DNA from: Acidobacteriota bacterium
Lineage (GTDB): Bacteria; Acidobacteriota; Holophagae; Holophagales; Holophagaceae
Assembly: GCA_021794095.1 (NCBI GenBank)
Contig: JAJYRN010000010.1
Coordinates: 1 to 64,000, forward strand
Reading direction: 5' to 3'
Length of the DNA stretch: 64,000 nucleotides
A program made the position numbers and the translations under genes. Of the stretch, positions 20,756-29,263 are shown piece by piece; position 1 is the first letter of the stretch, and the number at the start of each line of letters is the position of its first letter. Under the pieces are notes generated by a model. The model saw only the letters and a list, made by a program, of their open reading frames with translations. It did no database searches and was not told the origin of the DNA.

Positions 20756-21799
20756 ATGCAGTACCGGAAGCCCTGCGGCAGCGTCCTGGAGGCCATCGGC
20801 AACACGCCGCTGGTGCGGCTCCGCCGCGTCGTCATGGATCTTCCGGCGGAGATCTTCGCCAAGCTGGAGTTCATGAATCCCGGCGGCAGCAGCAAGGACC
20901 GCATCGCGAAGTACATGGTCGAGGCGGCCGAGCGGAACGGGCGGCTGAAGCCCGGCGACACGATCATCGAGAACTCCTCGGGCAACACGGCCATCGGCCT
21001 GGCGCTCCTGGCCATCCAGAAGGGCTACCACCTCAAGGTCGTGGTGCGGGACACCATCTCGAAGGAGAAGCTGAACCAGCTGCTGGCCCTGGGGGCGGAG
21101 GTGGTGAAGGCCGACACGAGCCTGCCGCCGGAGCACCCTGAGAGCTATAACCACCTCGCCCTCAAGCTGGCCCGGGAGACGCCCGGCTGCTACTTCCCCG
21201 ACCAGCACGGCAACCGCGAAAACAACGCCGCCCACTACCACGGCACGGGGCCCGAGGTCTGGGAACAGATGGAAGGCCGCATTGATTTCTTCGTGGCCGG
21301 GGCGGGCACCGGTGGCACCATCGGCGGCACCGGCCGCTATCTGAAAGAGAAGGATCCGCGAATCAAGGTGATCGCCGTGGATCCCGTGGGCTCCGTGTTC
21401 ACAGACCACTTCCGCGGGAAGAAGGAGCTCAAGGCCGGCCCCTACAAGATCGAGGGCCTGGGCGACGAGTTCCTCATCCCCACCATGGAATTCGACGTGG
21501 TGGACGACATGCTGCAGGTGACGGACTGGCAGGCCTTCCACCACGCGCGGCACCTCGTGCGGGAGGAAGGCATCCTGGGTGGCGGCTCCAGCGGCGCGGC
21601 CCTCTGGGCTGTGCGCCAGGTGGCGAAGCGCCTGCCGCCCCGGGAGACGCCGTACCGCATCGTGACGGTCTTCCCCGATGGTGCAGGCCGCTACCTCAGC
21701 AGCATCTTCAACGATGCGTGGATGGCTGGCCAGGGGCTCCTGGAAGCCGATCCTGACGAAGGGGACCGTCCGGTCTCCGGGTCTGCTTCCGAGGCCTGA
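20756..21799 (+). CDS. PLP-dependent cysteine synthase/cystathionine beta-synthase family enzyme
   Basis: The 347-residue fold-type II PLP enzyme has the PLP lysine at Lys47 in GGSSKDR, the substrate loop ENSSGNTAIG, the phosphate-binding GAGTGGTIGGTG, and GGGSSGAAL near the C-terminus. It matches the catalytic core of cystathionine beta-synthase and O-acetylserine sulfhydrylase, with no CBS regulatory pair. Start: GGGAGGA four bases before the ATG. It heads an operon: the E1-beta gene starts 2 bp after its stop, and pgaABCD follows. Substrate cannot be assigned: cysteine, cystathionine or a related beta-replacement product are all possible. Confidence 0.85.
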   Translation: MQYRKPCGSVLEAIGNTPLVRLRRVVMDLPAEIFAKLEFMNPGGSSKDRIAKYMVEAAERNGRLKPGDTIIENSSGNTAIGLALLAIQKGYHLKVVVRDTISKEKLNQLLALGAEVVKADTSLPPEHPESYNHLALKLARETPGCYFPDQHGNRENNAAHYHGTGPEVWEQMEGRIDFFVAGAGTGGTIGGTGRYLKEKDPRIKVIAVDPVGSVFTDHFRGKKELKAGPYKIEGLGDEFLIPTMEFDVVDDMLQVTDWQAFHHARHLVREEGILGGGSSGAALWAVRQVAKRLPPRETPYRIVTVFPDGAGRYLSSIFNDAWMAGQGLLEADPDEGDRPVSGSASEA

Positions 21800-21801
21800 C
21801 C

Positions 21802-22758
21802 ATGTTCCAGGGCACCTACGTCGAGGCCATCCGCCAGGCGCTCCACGATGCGATGGAGGCGGATCCCCGTGTGTGCTGCCTGGGCGAGGACATCGGCGTC
21901 TACGGCGGCGCCTTCCGGGCCACGGAAGGCCTGCTGGCGCGCTTCGGCCCCGATCGGGTGATGGATACGCCCATCTCCGAACAGGCCATCGCAGGCTCGG
22001 CCATCGGACTCGCCCTGATGGGCCAGCGGGCGGTGGCGGAGTTCCAGTTCATGGATTTCGCGCTGCTGGCGTCCGACCTCATGGTGAACTTCGCGGCCAA
22101 GGCCCACTGGCGCTGGGGCGCAAGCGTGCCCGTGGTCTTCCGCGGGCCGGCGGGCGCCGGCAACGGCGGCGGGCCCTTCCACAGCCAGAGCCCCGAAGGC
22201 CACTTCCTCGGCAGCCCCGGCCTGAAGGTGGTGGTGCCCGGAACGGTGCGCGATGCCTACGCCCTGCTGCGCGCCGCCATCGAGGATCCCGACCCCGTGC
22301 TCTTCCTGGAGCACAAGCACCTCTACCGCCGGCTGAAGGACGCTTGGGACGAAGCGCCCGTGGCGCCTCTCGGCGAGGCCGCCCTGCGGAAGGATGGTGC
22401 CGGTGCCTGCATCATCACCTACGGCGCGCTCCAGCACGCGGCGATGGAGGCCGTGGCCGATCTGGATGTGGCGGTGCTGGACCTGCGCACCCTCTGGCCC
22501 CTGGACGACGCCGCGATCGAAGCCCTGGCGAAGCGCACCCACCGCGTGCTGATCCTCACAGAAGCCAGCCGCACCTACGGCCCCGGCGCGGAGCTGGCCG
22601 CGCGCATCCAGGAAACCTGCTTCCCCTGGCTGGACGCCCCCGTGCTGCGCCTCGGCGGCGCCGACACCCCCATCCCCGCCAGCCCGCCCCTGGAAGCCGC
22701 CTACCTGCCCGGCCCCGCCGCCATCCGCACAGCGGTGGACCGGTTGCTGGCCTGGTGA
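21802..22758 (+). CDS. 2-oxoacid dehydrogenase E1 component, beta subunit (orphan)
   Basis: 318 residues with the transketolase-like pyrimidine-binding domain (LGEDIGVYGGAFRATEGL, EFQFMDFALLASDLM) and the transketolase C-terminal domain (LDLRTLWPLDDAAIEAL). This is the pattern of pyruvate, branched-chain or acetoin dehydrogenase E1-beta. Such subunits need an E1-alpha partner to bind thiamine diphosphate, and E2/E3 for a full complex. None is adjacent: the gene is flanked by a CBS-like enzyme 2 bp upstream and by pgaA, which overlaps it by one base. Partner subunits must be encoded elsewhere, or the protein has another role. Confidence 0.85.
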   Translation: MFQGTYVEAIRQALHDAMEADPRVCCLGEDIGVYGGAFRATEGLLARFGPDRVMDTPISEQAIAGSAIGLALMGQRAVAEFQFMDFALLASDLMVNFAAKAHWRWGASVPVVFRGPAGAGNGGGPFHSQSPEGHFLGSPGLKVVVPGTVRDAYALLRAAIEDPDPVLFLEHKHLYRRLKDAWDEAPVAPLGEAALRKDGAGACIITYGALQHAAMEAVADLDVAVLDLRTLWPLDDAAIEALAKRTHRVLILTEASRTYGPGAELAARIQETCFPWLDAPVLRLGGADTPIPASPPLEAAYLPGPAAIRTAVDRLLAW

Positions 22759-25214
22759 TGGCGATGATTCCCCGGCGCATACTCCTGGGCATGGGGGTCA
22801 GCCTCTCCCTCCTCGCCCGGACACCACCTCCCTGGGAGGCGGCGCGTTTCCAGGCCGTCGCCCAGGCCCGCAACGGCCACTTGGCTGCGGGAATCGCGGC
22901 CCTGGAACGCCTCCACCGGCTCCACGCCCGGGATCCCATGGTCACTGGCGACCTGGTGGTGCTCCTTCGCATGGCGGGACGGAACCAGGACATCGTCGCG
23001 CTCACATCCAACCTCCCCTCGGGAGCCCTGCCGGACTATGCCCTGCTCGACTGGGCCCGGGCCCTGCGAGACGAGCACCAGTACGCCCGGGCCGCCCAGG
23101 GCCTCGAAAGCCGGTGGCAGGCCCTGGGCCTGCCGGGGAGGATCCTCGACGCCATGCTCCTCCTGGAGGCGGGTCGCCCCTCCGAGGCCACCATCCGCCT
23201 GCCTTCGCCCCGCACCCCTGGCCTGCGGCCGGTGGACCTGGCGGACATGGCCTATGTGGAGCGCCGCCTCGGCCATCCCGCCCGGGCCCTGGCGATCTGC
23301 GAGGAGGCCCTCGCCTCGGCGCCCGCCGATCCCCATGCCGTGCGGGAGGAAGTCTTTGCCCTCTCGGATCTGGAGGCCAAGGGGTTGGCGAGGGAGGTGG
23401 CCCGCGCCCATCCCGGGCTGGTGGACGAGGCCACACGGCAGAACCTGTCGGCCGATGCGGCGGCCTCCGGGGTGCGGATCGCCCTCCAGGAGCGGGGGAG
23501 GCTGGAGGATGCCCGCCAGTTCAGCCTGCGGCAGCAACCCCTGCGCCAGGCCCTGGCCCGCCTGAAGGCTCATCTCGGGACGTTCCCCGCCGGAAGCCCC
23601 CAGGCGCTCCGGACCCGCTACGACGAGATCTTCGCCCTGCGGAGCCTGGGCAGGATGGCCGCAGCCGTCGCAGCCTACGAAGCCCTCCCCCAGCATCCCC
23701 GCCAGGCCGATCCCGCCGTCCTCCGGACGATCCCCTTCTACGTGCGCCAGGCCGCGGCGGACGCCTACGCGGGGCTCCACCATCCCCGGCAGGCCCTCCC
23801 CCTGTACGAGGCGCTGCTGAAGGAGGATCCCCAGGCCGGCTTCGACCTCTCCGTCTCGTGCTACTACGCCCTGCTGGATGACGAGGCCTACGGGAAGGCC
23901 CACCGGCTGCTGCTGCGCCTGCGCCGAACGGTCCCCGCCTGGCGCGCGACCACGCCCCCCAGTTGGAACCCGGATCGCACGCAGGTGGAATTCCTCTGGG
24001 CCATGGACGCGGCCTACAACCGGCAGGAAGCCGTGGGGCTGGCCCGCCTGCGCGCCCTGGTGGCGCGGGCGCCCGGGAATGGGGGCCTCCTGGATGCCCT
24101 CGCCACCCTCGAACGCTGGCGGGGCTGGCCGGAGCATGCCCGGAAGACCACCCGCCTGGCGGAAGCCTATGCGCCAGGGACCAAGGACACGCGTATCAAC
24201 GCCGCCGAGAACAGCCGCGACCTGGAGGATTCCCGGAGCTGGAGCCGGCAGATCCAGGCCCTGGCCCGGGACTTCCCGGAGGATTCCGGGATCCAGCGCA
24301 GCCTGGAGCAGTGGCAGGACCGCCGCCGCTGCACCCTCTCCTCGGAAGCGGAAACGGGCGATAGCCGGGGCCAGTCCGCCGGCGGAAGCCCGGTCACCGG
24401 CACCCAGGACCAGGACTGGCACACCCGGCTGGCGGGCCCCTGGTCGGAGGCGGGCTGGCGGCCCTTCCTGGACCAGCATCTGGCCTGGTCCCTGTTCCCG
24501 GAAGGGGGACGGAGCTACAACCGCCTCGGGCTGGGAACCGAATGGCGGGGGAGCCGTCGCCACGCCTGGGCCCTCCTCTCCCAGGACCACCTCACGGGGC
24601 GGCACGCCGGCCTCTCCGGGGGCTGGTCGCAGTGGCTCGGCGACCAGTGGCAGGTCGCGGCCCAGGGCAGCACCTATTCCCTGGACACCCCTCTTCGGGC
24701 CAAGGCCGCGGACATCTCGGGACGCGCCCTCTCCGCCTCCGTCCTCTGGCGCCAGGACGAATCCCGGAGCGCCCGGCTGGGGGCCGGCCTGCTGGCCCTC
24801 AGCGACGGCAATCGGCGGCTGGACCTGTCCACCGGCGTGACCCAGCGCCTCCAGGCCAGCGCCCACCATCTCACCACGGGAGGGCTGGATCTCTCCTACG
24901 AGCACAACACCCGCTCTGGAGGCTCCTATTTCAATCCCCTCCACAGCGCCAACGCCATGGTCCGCGTGGAGCATGCCTGGACCACCTGGCGCCGCTTCGA
25001 CCGCTCCTTCACCCAGGATTTCCGCATCAGCGTGGGGTACGCCTGGCAGGCGGGTTTCGCGACCCGCCCCGTCTCAGACCTCTTTTACGGGCACACCTGG
25101 ACCCTGACCCGCACCTGGAGCCTCCACTACGGCGTGGGCTGGAGCAGCAACGTCTATGACGGCGGACGCGAGCACCGGCTGCGGGGAACCATCGGCTTCG
25201 GAGGGACCTTCTGA
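22758..25214 (+). CDS. pgaA: Poly-N-acetylglucosamine export porin, PgaA-like
   Basis: About 818 residues. The frame is open far upstream, but that part is a shadow of E1-beta; the ATG at 22758 overlaps the E1-beta TGA. An N-terminal hydrophobic segment (ILLGMGVSLSLLA) is followed by about 500 Ala/Leu/Arg-rich residues with TPR-like helical repeats. The C-terminal 280 residues contain alternating aromatic strands and end in Phe (GFGGTF), as in outer-membrane beta-barrels. This is the PgaA layout: a periplasmic TPR scaffold binding deacetylated PNAG plus a 16-strand barrel. The call rests on architecture and on position before pgaB, pgaC and pgaD. Confidence 0.85.
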   Translation: MAMIPRRILLGMGVSLSLLARTPPPWEAARFQAVAQARNGHLAAGIAALERLHRLHARDPMVTGDLVVLLRMAGRNQDIVALTSNLPSGALPDYALLDWARALRDEHQYARAAQGLESRWQALGLPGRILDAMLLLEAGRPSEATIRLPSPRTPGLRPVDLADMAYVERRLGHPARALAICEEALASAPADPHAVREEVFALSDLEAKGLAREVARAHPGLVDEATRQNLSADAAASGVRIALQERGRLEDARQFSLRQQPLRQALARLKAHLGTFPAGSPQALRTRYDEIFALRSLGRMAAAVAAYEALPQHPRQADPAVLRTIPFYVRQAAADAYAGLHHPRQALPLYEALLKEDPQAGFDLSVSCYYALLDDEAYGKAHRLLLRLRRTVPAWRATTPPSWNPDRTQVEFLWAMDAAYNRQEAVGLARLRALVARAPGNGGLLDALATLERWRGWPEHARKTTRLAEAYAPGTKDTRINAAENSRDLEDSRSWSRQIQALARDFPEDSGIQRSLEQWQDRRRCTLSSEAETGDSRGQSAGGSPVTGTQDQDWHTRLAGPWSEAGWRPFLDQHLAWSLFPEGGRSYNRLGLGTEWRGSRRHAWALLSQDHLTGRHAGLSGGWSQWLGDQWQVAAQGSTYSLDTPLRAKAADISGRALSASVLWRQDESRSARLGAGLLALSDGNRRLDLSTGVTQRLQASAHHLTTGGLDLSYEHNTRSGGSYFNPLHSANAMVRVEHAWTTWRRFDRSFTQDFRISVGYAWQAGFATRPVSDLFYGHTWTLTRTWSLHYGVGWSSNVYDGGREHRLRGTIGFGGTF

Positions 25215-27262
25215 TGGACCGGAGAACCTTCCTCAAGGCCACCGCGGCCACGGGTGCCACGGTGCTGATGGGGGCCGACGGCAGCCTCCGGAAGCCGGGC
25301 GTTCCCTGGACGGTCCGGATCCCTCCGGGCGAGTTCGTGGCCCTCTGCCTGCATGACGTCCGGGAGGACGTCACGCCCAAGGACCGCGATCCCTATGCCA
25401 TCAGCACCCGGAGGCTGGCAGCATGCTTCGACTGGATGCGGCACAACGGCTGGCACCCGGTCTCCCTGGCCCAGGTGCTCCAGGCCCGGGCGGGCAGCGG
25501 CGTCCTTCCCGCCAATGCGATCCTGCTCACCTGGGATGACGGATTGGCCAGCGCCTACACCGAAGTCTTCCCCCTGCTGAAGGCCTTCGGCTACCCCGGG
25601 CTGTTCGCTCTGGAAACGGGATGGCTCGCCCGGGTGGCCAAGGGCCTCGCCTCCGGCTACCAGGACGAAGGGGCGGCCCAGGCCAAGGCCGACACCGTCC
25701 GCTACGACGGCCGGGCCCGGGGAGCCGACGGATTCCTGTCCTGGGAGCACGCCCGGGACATGCTCGCCTCGGGCCTGGCGACCTTCGCCAGCCATACCGA
25801 CGACCTGCACCACGGCCTCCTGGCCAATCCCCAGGGCAATGTGGAACCCGCCGCCCTCATCCGGGAGTACTTCCCCAAGCCCGGCCGCTACGAGACCGAA
25901 CCGGAATACACCCGTCGCATCTCGTCGGACCTCGCACGGAGCGCGGCCCTGATTCAGAAGGAACTGGGTGTACGCCCCCTGGCGGTGGTGTGGCCCTACG
26001 GCGCCGTGAACCCCGAGATGACCGCCCTGGCCCGCCAGGCCGGCTACCAGGCCTCCTTCAGCCTCTCGGACTGGCGGCTGAATCCAGTGATGACCCAGGA
26101 AACCTACGGCCGGCTCCTGGTCATGGGGGACCCCGGTCCTGTGGCCATCGAGGCCCAGGTGGGGCGATCCCTTCGCAGCGAGCCCGGCCTCGAGCGGGCG
26201 GTCCAAGTGGACATGGACTACCTCTACGATGCCTCGCCCGCCCGGGTGAACGACAACCTCGGGCGCCTCCTGGACCGCATCCAGGCCCTCCAGGTCCGGA
26301 CGGTGTACCTCCAGGCCTTCGCGGATCCCAAGGGGACGGGCGCCATCCGGCAGGTCTACTTCCCGAACCCCGTGCTGCCCATGCGGGCAGATCTCTTCAA
26401 CCGGGTGGCCTGGCAGTTGAGGACCCGTGCCAACGTCCGGGTGTTCGCCTGGATGCCCCTCCTGGCGTTCCAACTCCCGGACCAGGCCCTCCAGGCCCGC
26501 CTGGCCGTCAAGGTCCAGGCGCCCGGCGGGGGCATCGCCCCCTCCCGCGAGACCTACCCGCGCCTCAGCCCCTTCCTGCCCCAGAGCCTGGAACGGGTGG
26601 GCGACCTCTACGCCGCCCTGGCCCGGAACCAGCCCGACATCCACGGCGTCCTCATCCATGACGACGCCACCCTCGGGGCAGACGAGGACGCCACGGTCCT
26701 CGGGCCGGACGCCCGCTGGCCGGGGACGTCGAAGCCCCTGGGCGGAACGAGGCTGTCGCCCCGGCAGAAGACCGAAGCCCTGATCGCCTTCGGGCAGGCC
26801 GTCACTGACCGGATGCGGCCCTTCCTCAACCTGAACCAGCGGTTCGAGTGTGTGCGTAACCTCTACGCGCGGGTCGTCCTGGATCCGGCCGCGGAGGGCC
26901 GGTTCGCCCAGGCCCTGGGGCCCTTCCTGGCGAGCTACCACCGGGTCGTCCTCATGGCCATGCCCTACCTGGACGGGACGGGGGAGGATCCCGATGCCTG
27001 GCTGGAGCGCCTCGTCCGCACCGTGGCCCGAACGCCCGGAGCCCTTGAAAAGGTGGTATTCGAACTCCAGACCCGGGACTGGCGGACGGGGACCTGGATC
27101 CCGGGCGCCACCCTGGAACGATGGATGAAGCGGGTCGTGGAACGGGGGGGCACCAGCCTGGCCTACTACCCGGATGACTTCCTCGGCGACCACCCTCCCT
27201 TTTCTGCCGCCTTCGCGGGCATGAGCCTTCGCCAGGACCCCGTGCCGCCGGCTAAGCCATGA
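25214..27262 (+). CDS. pgaB: Poly-beta-1,6-N-acetylglucosamine N-deacetylase PgaB, Tat-type signal
   Basis: 682 residues, start overlapping the pgaA stop. The CE4 deacetylase domain shows metal and catalytic residues Asp108-Asp109 (LLTWDDG) and His194/His199 (SHTDDLHHG). The C-terminal half (about 310-680; VDMDYLYDASPARVNDNLGR onward) is the PgaB glycoside-hydrolase-like domain that binds and can cut dPNAG. The N-terminus MDRRTFLKATAATGATVLMG is a twin-arginine (Tat) signal with no lipobox cysteine, unlike the lipoprotein PgaB of E. coli. It partly deacetylates PNAG in the periplasm before export through PgaA. Confidence 0.94.
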   Translation: MDRRTFLKATAATGATVLMGADGSLRKPGVPWTVRIPPGEFVALCLHDVREDVTPKDRDPYAISTRRLAACFDWMRHNGWHPVSLAQVLQARAGSGVLPANAILLTWDDGLASAYTEVFPLLKAFGYPGLFALETGWLARVAKGLASGYQDEGAAQAKADTVRYDGRARGADGFLSWEHARDMLASGLATFASHTDDLHHGLLANPQGNVEPAALIREYFPKPGRYETEPEYTRRISSDLARSAALIQKELGVRPLAVVWPYGAVNPEMTALARQAGYQASFSLSDWRLNPVMTQETYGRLLVMGDPGPVAIEAQVGRSLRSEPGLERAVQVDMDYLYDASPARVNDNLGRLLDRIQALQVRTVYLQAFADPKGTGAIRQVYFPNPVLPMRADLFNRVAWQLRTRANVRVFAWMPLLAFQLPDQALQARLAVKVQAPGGGIAPSRETYPRLSPFLPQSLERVGDLYAALARNQPDIHGVLIHDDATLGADEDATVLGPDARWPGTSKPLGGTRLSPRQKTEALIAFGQAVTDRMRPFLNLNQRFECVRNLYARVVLDPAAEGRFAQALGPFLASYHRVVLMAMPYLDGTGEDPDAWLERLVRTVARTPGALEKVVFELQTRDWRTGTWIPGATLERWMKRVVERGGTSLAYYPDDFLGDHPPFSAAFAGMSLRQDPVPPAKP

Positions 27263-28563
27263 TGGCCTCGGGCGGCCTGGTCACGCACCCGGCCTTCCGC
27301 GAGGCGCTCTTCGGCTATGCCTTCTACTACCCGCTGTTCATGGCGTGGCTCTGGATCATCGGAGGGCTCTGGTACTTCGCCCGCTGGGAGAACAGCCACC
27401 ACGACGGCCCCGAACACCCTCCCGAAGGGCAACCCCAGCCCCCCGCGAGCATTCTGATCCCTTGCCACAACGAGGCGGAGAACCTCCGGGACACCCTGGC
27501 CTACGCCCTGGCCACCGAATACCCCGAGTTCGAGGTCGTGGCCATCAACGACGGATCCAGCGACCACACCGGCGCCATCCTGGACGAGGTGGCCCGGGGG
27601 GAGGCCCGGCTTCGGGTGGTGCATCTCGTCTCCAACCAGGGCAAGGCCATCGCCCTCCGCGCCGGCGCCCTGGCGGCCCGGCATGAATTCCTCATCTGCA
27701 TTGACGGGGATGCCCTGCTCCACCCCACCGCCGTCGCCTGGCTGATGTCGCACCTCGCCTCGGGCCGCCGGGTGGGCGCGGTGACGGGCAATCCCAGGGT
27801 CCTCAACCGTTCCACGCTGCTCGGGAAGCTCCAGGTGGGCGAGTTCTCCTCCATCATCGGCCTGATGAAGCGGGCCCAGCGGATCTACGGGCGGATCTTT
27901 ACCGTATCGGGCGTCATCGCCGGGTTCCGTCGCACTGCCCTCCACCGCGTCGGCTACTGGGCCGAGGACATGGTCACCGAGGATATTGACATCTCCTGGC
28001 GCCTCCAGATGGACCACTGGGACATCCGGTTCGAGCCCGACGCCCTCTGCTACATCTACATGCCCGAGACCTTCGGGGGACTGTGGAAGCAGCGTCTCCG
28101 GTGGGCCCAGGGCGGAGTGGAGGTGCTCCGGAGGCACGGGAGCCACCTCCTGAAGTGGCGCCAGCGGCGCTTCTGGGGCGTGGCCCTCGAGTACCTCGCC
28201 TCGGTGCTGTGGGCCTTCTCCATGCTGGCCCTGATCCTCATCTACTTCGCAGGCCTCCTGGTGCCCCTTCCCCCCGCATGGCGGATCGCCAGCCTCCTGC
28301 CCCAGTGGAACGGCATCGTGCTGGGACTCACGGCCCTGGTCCAGTTCGCCGTGAGCCTCTTCATTGACCACCGCTACGAACCCAGGCGGCGTTTCCTCCG
28401 CAACTACTTCTGGATCATCTGGTATCCCCTGGCGTTCTGGCTGGTGTCCTTCCTCACGGTCCTGGCGGCCGTACCCAAGACCCTCCTTTCCGGGACGCCC
28501 CGCCGCGCCCGGTGGGTCAGTCCCGACCGCGGCATCCGGGCCATCGAAGGAGAGCCGGAATGA
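27259..28563 (+). CDS. pgaC: Poly-beta-1,6-N-acetyl-D-glucosamine synthase PgaC
   Basis: 434-residue family 2 glycosyltransferase with one N-terminal membrane helix, then a cytoplasmic catalytic domain: PCHNEAENL, VAINDGSSD, ICIDGDA, TEDIDISW and QRLRW. Several C-terminal membrane helices follow. The set DGSSD / DGDA / TED / QxxRW defines processive beta-synthases such as PgaC/IcaA. It polymerises UDP-GlcNAc into PNAG across the inner membrane with PgaD. It overlaps pgaB by 4 bases and pgaD by 4 bases, so the proteins are probably made in balance. No PilZ domain is present; in E. coli c-di-GMP acts through PgaC-PgaD contact. Confidence 0.95.
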   Translation: MMASGGLVTHPAFREALFGYAFYYPLFMAWLWIIGGLWYFARWENSHHDGPEHPPEGQPQPPASILIPCHNEAENLRDTLAYALATEYPEFEVVAINDGSSDHTGAILDEVARGEARLRVVHLVSNQGKAIALRAGALAARHEFLICIDGDALLHPTAVAWLMSHLASGRRVGAVTGNPRVLNRSTLLGKLQVGEFSSIIGLMKRAQRIYGRIFTVSGVIAGFRRTALHRVGYWAEDMVTEDIDISWRLQMDHWDIRFEPDALCYIYMPETFGGLWKQRLRWAQGGVEVLRRHGSHLLKWRQRRFWGVALEYLASVLWAFSMLALILIYFAGLLVPLPPAWRIASLLPQWNGIVLGLTALVQFAVSLFIDHRYEPRRRFLRNYFWIIWYPLAFWLVSFLTVLAAVPKTLLSGTPRRARWVSPDRGIRAIEGEPE

Positions 28564-29042
28564 GCCATCCGGCCCCGCGGCCCAGGATCCCCGAAGTCAT
28601 CCTCCACCCCGAACGGGTGCCTCCGGGCCGAAAGGGGCTGATGGTCTTCCTGGGGAGCCTGGGATGGGCCATCTGGTTCCACCTCATGCTGCCCCTGCTG
28701 GCCCTCCTGGCGTGGATCTTGGGCATCCGCCAGTTCAAGCTGTTCGTGTTGTCGGATGTGGGTCGGACCTTCCACACCCTCTTGATCTACGCCCTGATCG
28801 TGGCGGCCAGCGGCGCCACCTTCATCCTGTGGTCGCTCTACAACTGGCTGAGGTTCCGCCACCGGGACCGGCGGGGCAGCCCCGCCCAGGCCACGCCGGG
28901 CGATCTGGCCCGGGCCTTCCGGCTGGAGGAGGCGGATGTCCGGCGGGCCCAGGCAGGGAAGACCCTCGAGGTGGACTTCGATGAGCAGGGGCGCATTGTG
29001 GCGCTGGTGGCCCATGTCCCAAAGTCCGATCCCGCACCTTGA
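28560..29042 (+). CDS. pgaD: PNAG biosynthesis accessory membrane protein PgaD-like
   Basis: 160 residues from the ATG at 28560, which overlaps the pgaC stop. Two membrane helices (WAIWFHLMLPLLALLAWILG and HTLLIYALIVAASGATFILW) are followed by NWLRFRHRDRRG and an acidic/basic tail. Size, two-helix topology and position after pgaC match PgaD, which with PgaC forms the c-di-GMP-sensing synthase. Sequence similarity within the PgaD family is weak, so the call leans on context. It ends the operon; 52 bp later the SAM riboswitch of the next unit begins. Confidence 0.85.
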   Translation: MSHPAPRPRIPEVILHPERVPPGRKGLMVFLGSLGWAIWFHLMLPLLALLAWILGIRQFKLFVLSDVGRTFHTLLIYALIVAASGATFILWSLYNWLRFRHRDRRGSPAQATPGDLARAFRLEEADVRRAQAGKTLEVDFDEQGRIVALVAHVPKSDPAP

Positions 29043-29094
29043 CCCCTGCCCGGCCTGCCCCCATCCTGAAAGCTCGATCTTTGGCAGTCCAAGA

Positions 29095-29200
29095 ACGCTA
29101 TCCAGAAAGGTGGAGGGAAAGGCCCTGTGAAACCTTGGCAACCTGCGAAAGCAAGGTGCCCATTCCTGCCCCCGGCATCGCCCGGGGGGAAGATACCGGA
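29095..29200 (+). promoter_or_regulatory. SAM-I riboswitch (S-box leader)
   Basis: Core S-box motifs appear in order: CTATCC, GGTGGAGGGA, GGCCCTGTGAAACC, TTGGCAACC, AAGGTGCC, then a GC hairpin and AAGATA that closes the P1 helix (TATC at 29099-29102 with GATA at 29192-29195). Downstream, 29246-29257 can form GCCG-TTCC-CGGC, covering the GGCGAG before the ATG at 29264. Control may therefore be translational; no obvious T-run terminator is present. The regulated gene is the homocysteine methyltransferase-MTHFR fusion, a typical S-box target. Confidence 0.93.
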
Positions 29201-29263
29201 CTTTGTCGGACTGACCGAGACCCACTGGATGCCGATTCGAGGATTGCCGTTCCCGGCGAGCCC

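Noticed and set aside
21678..22757. N-terminal extension of the PgaA frame through E1-beta
   Set aside because: This part is an out-of-frame shadow of the well-supported E1-beta gene; the porin starts at 22758.
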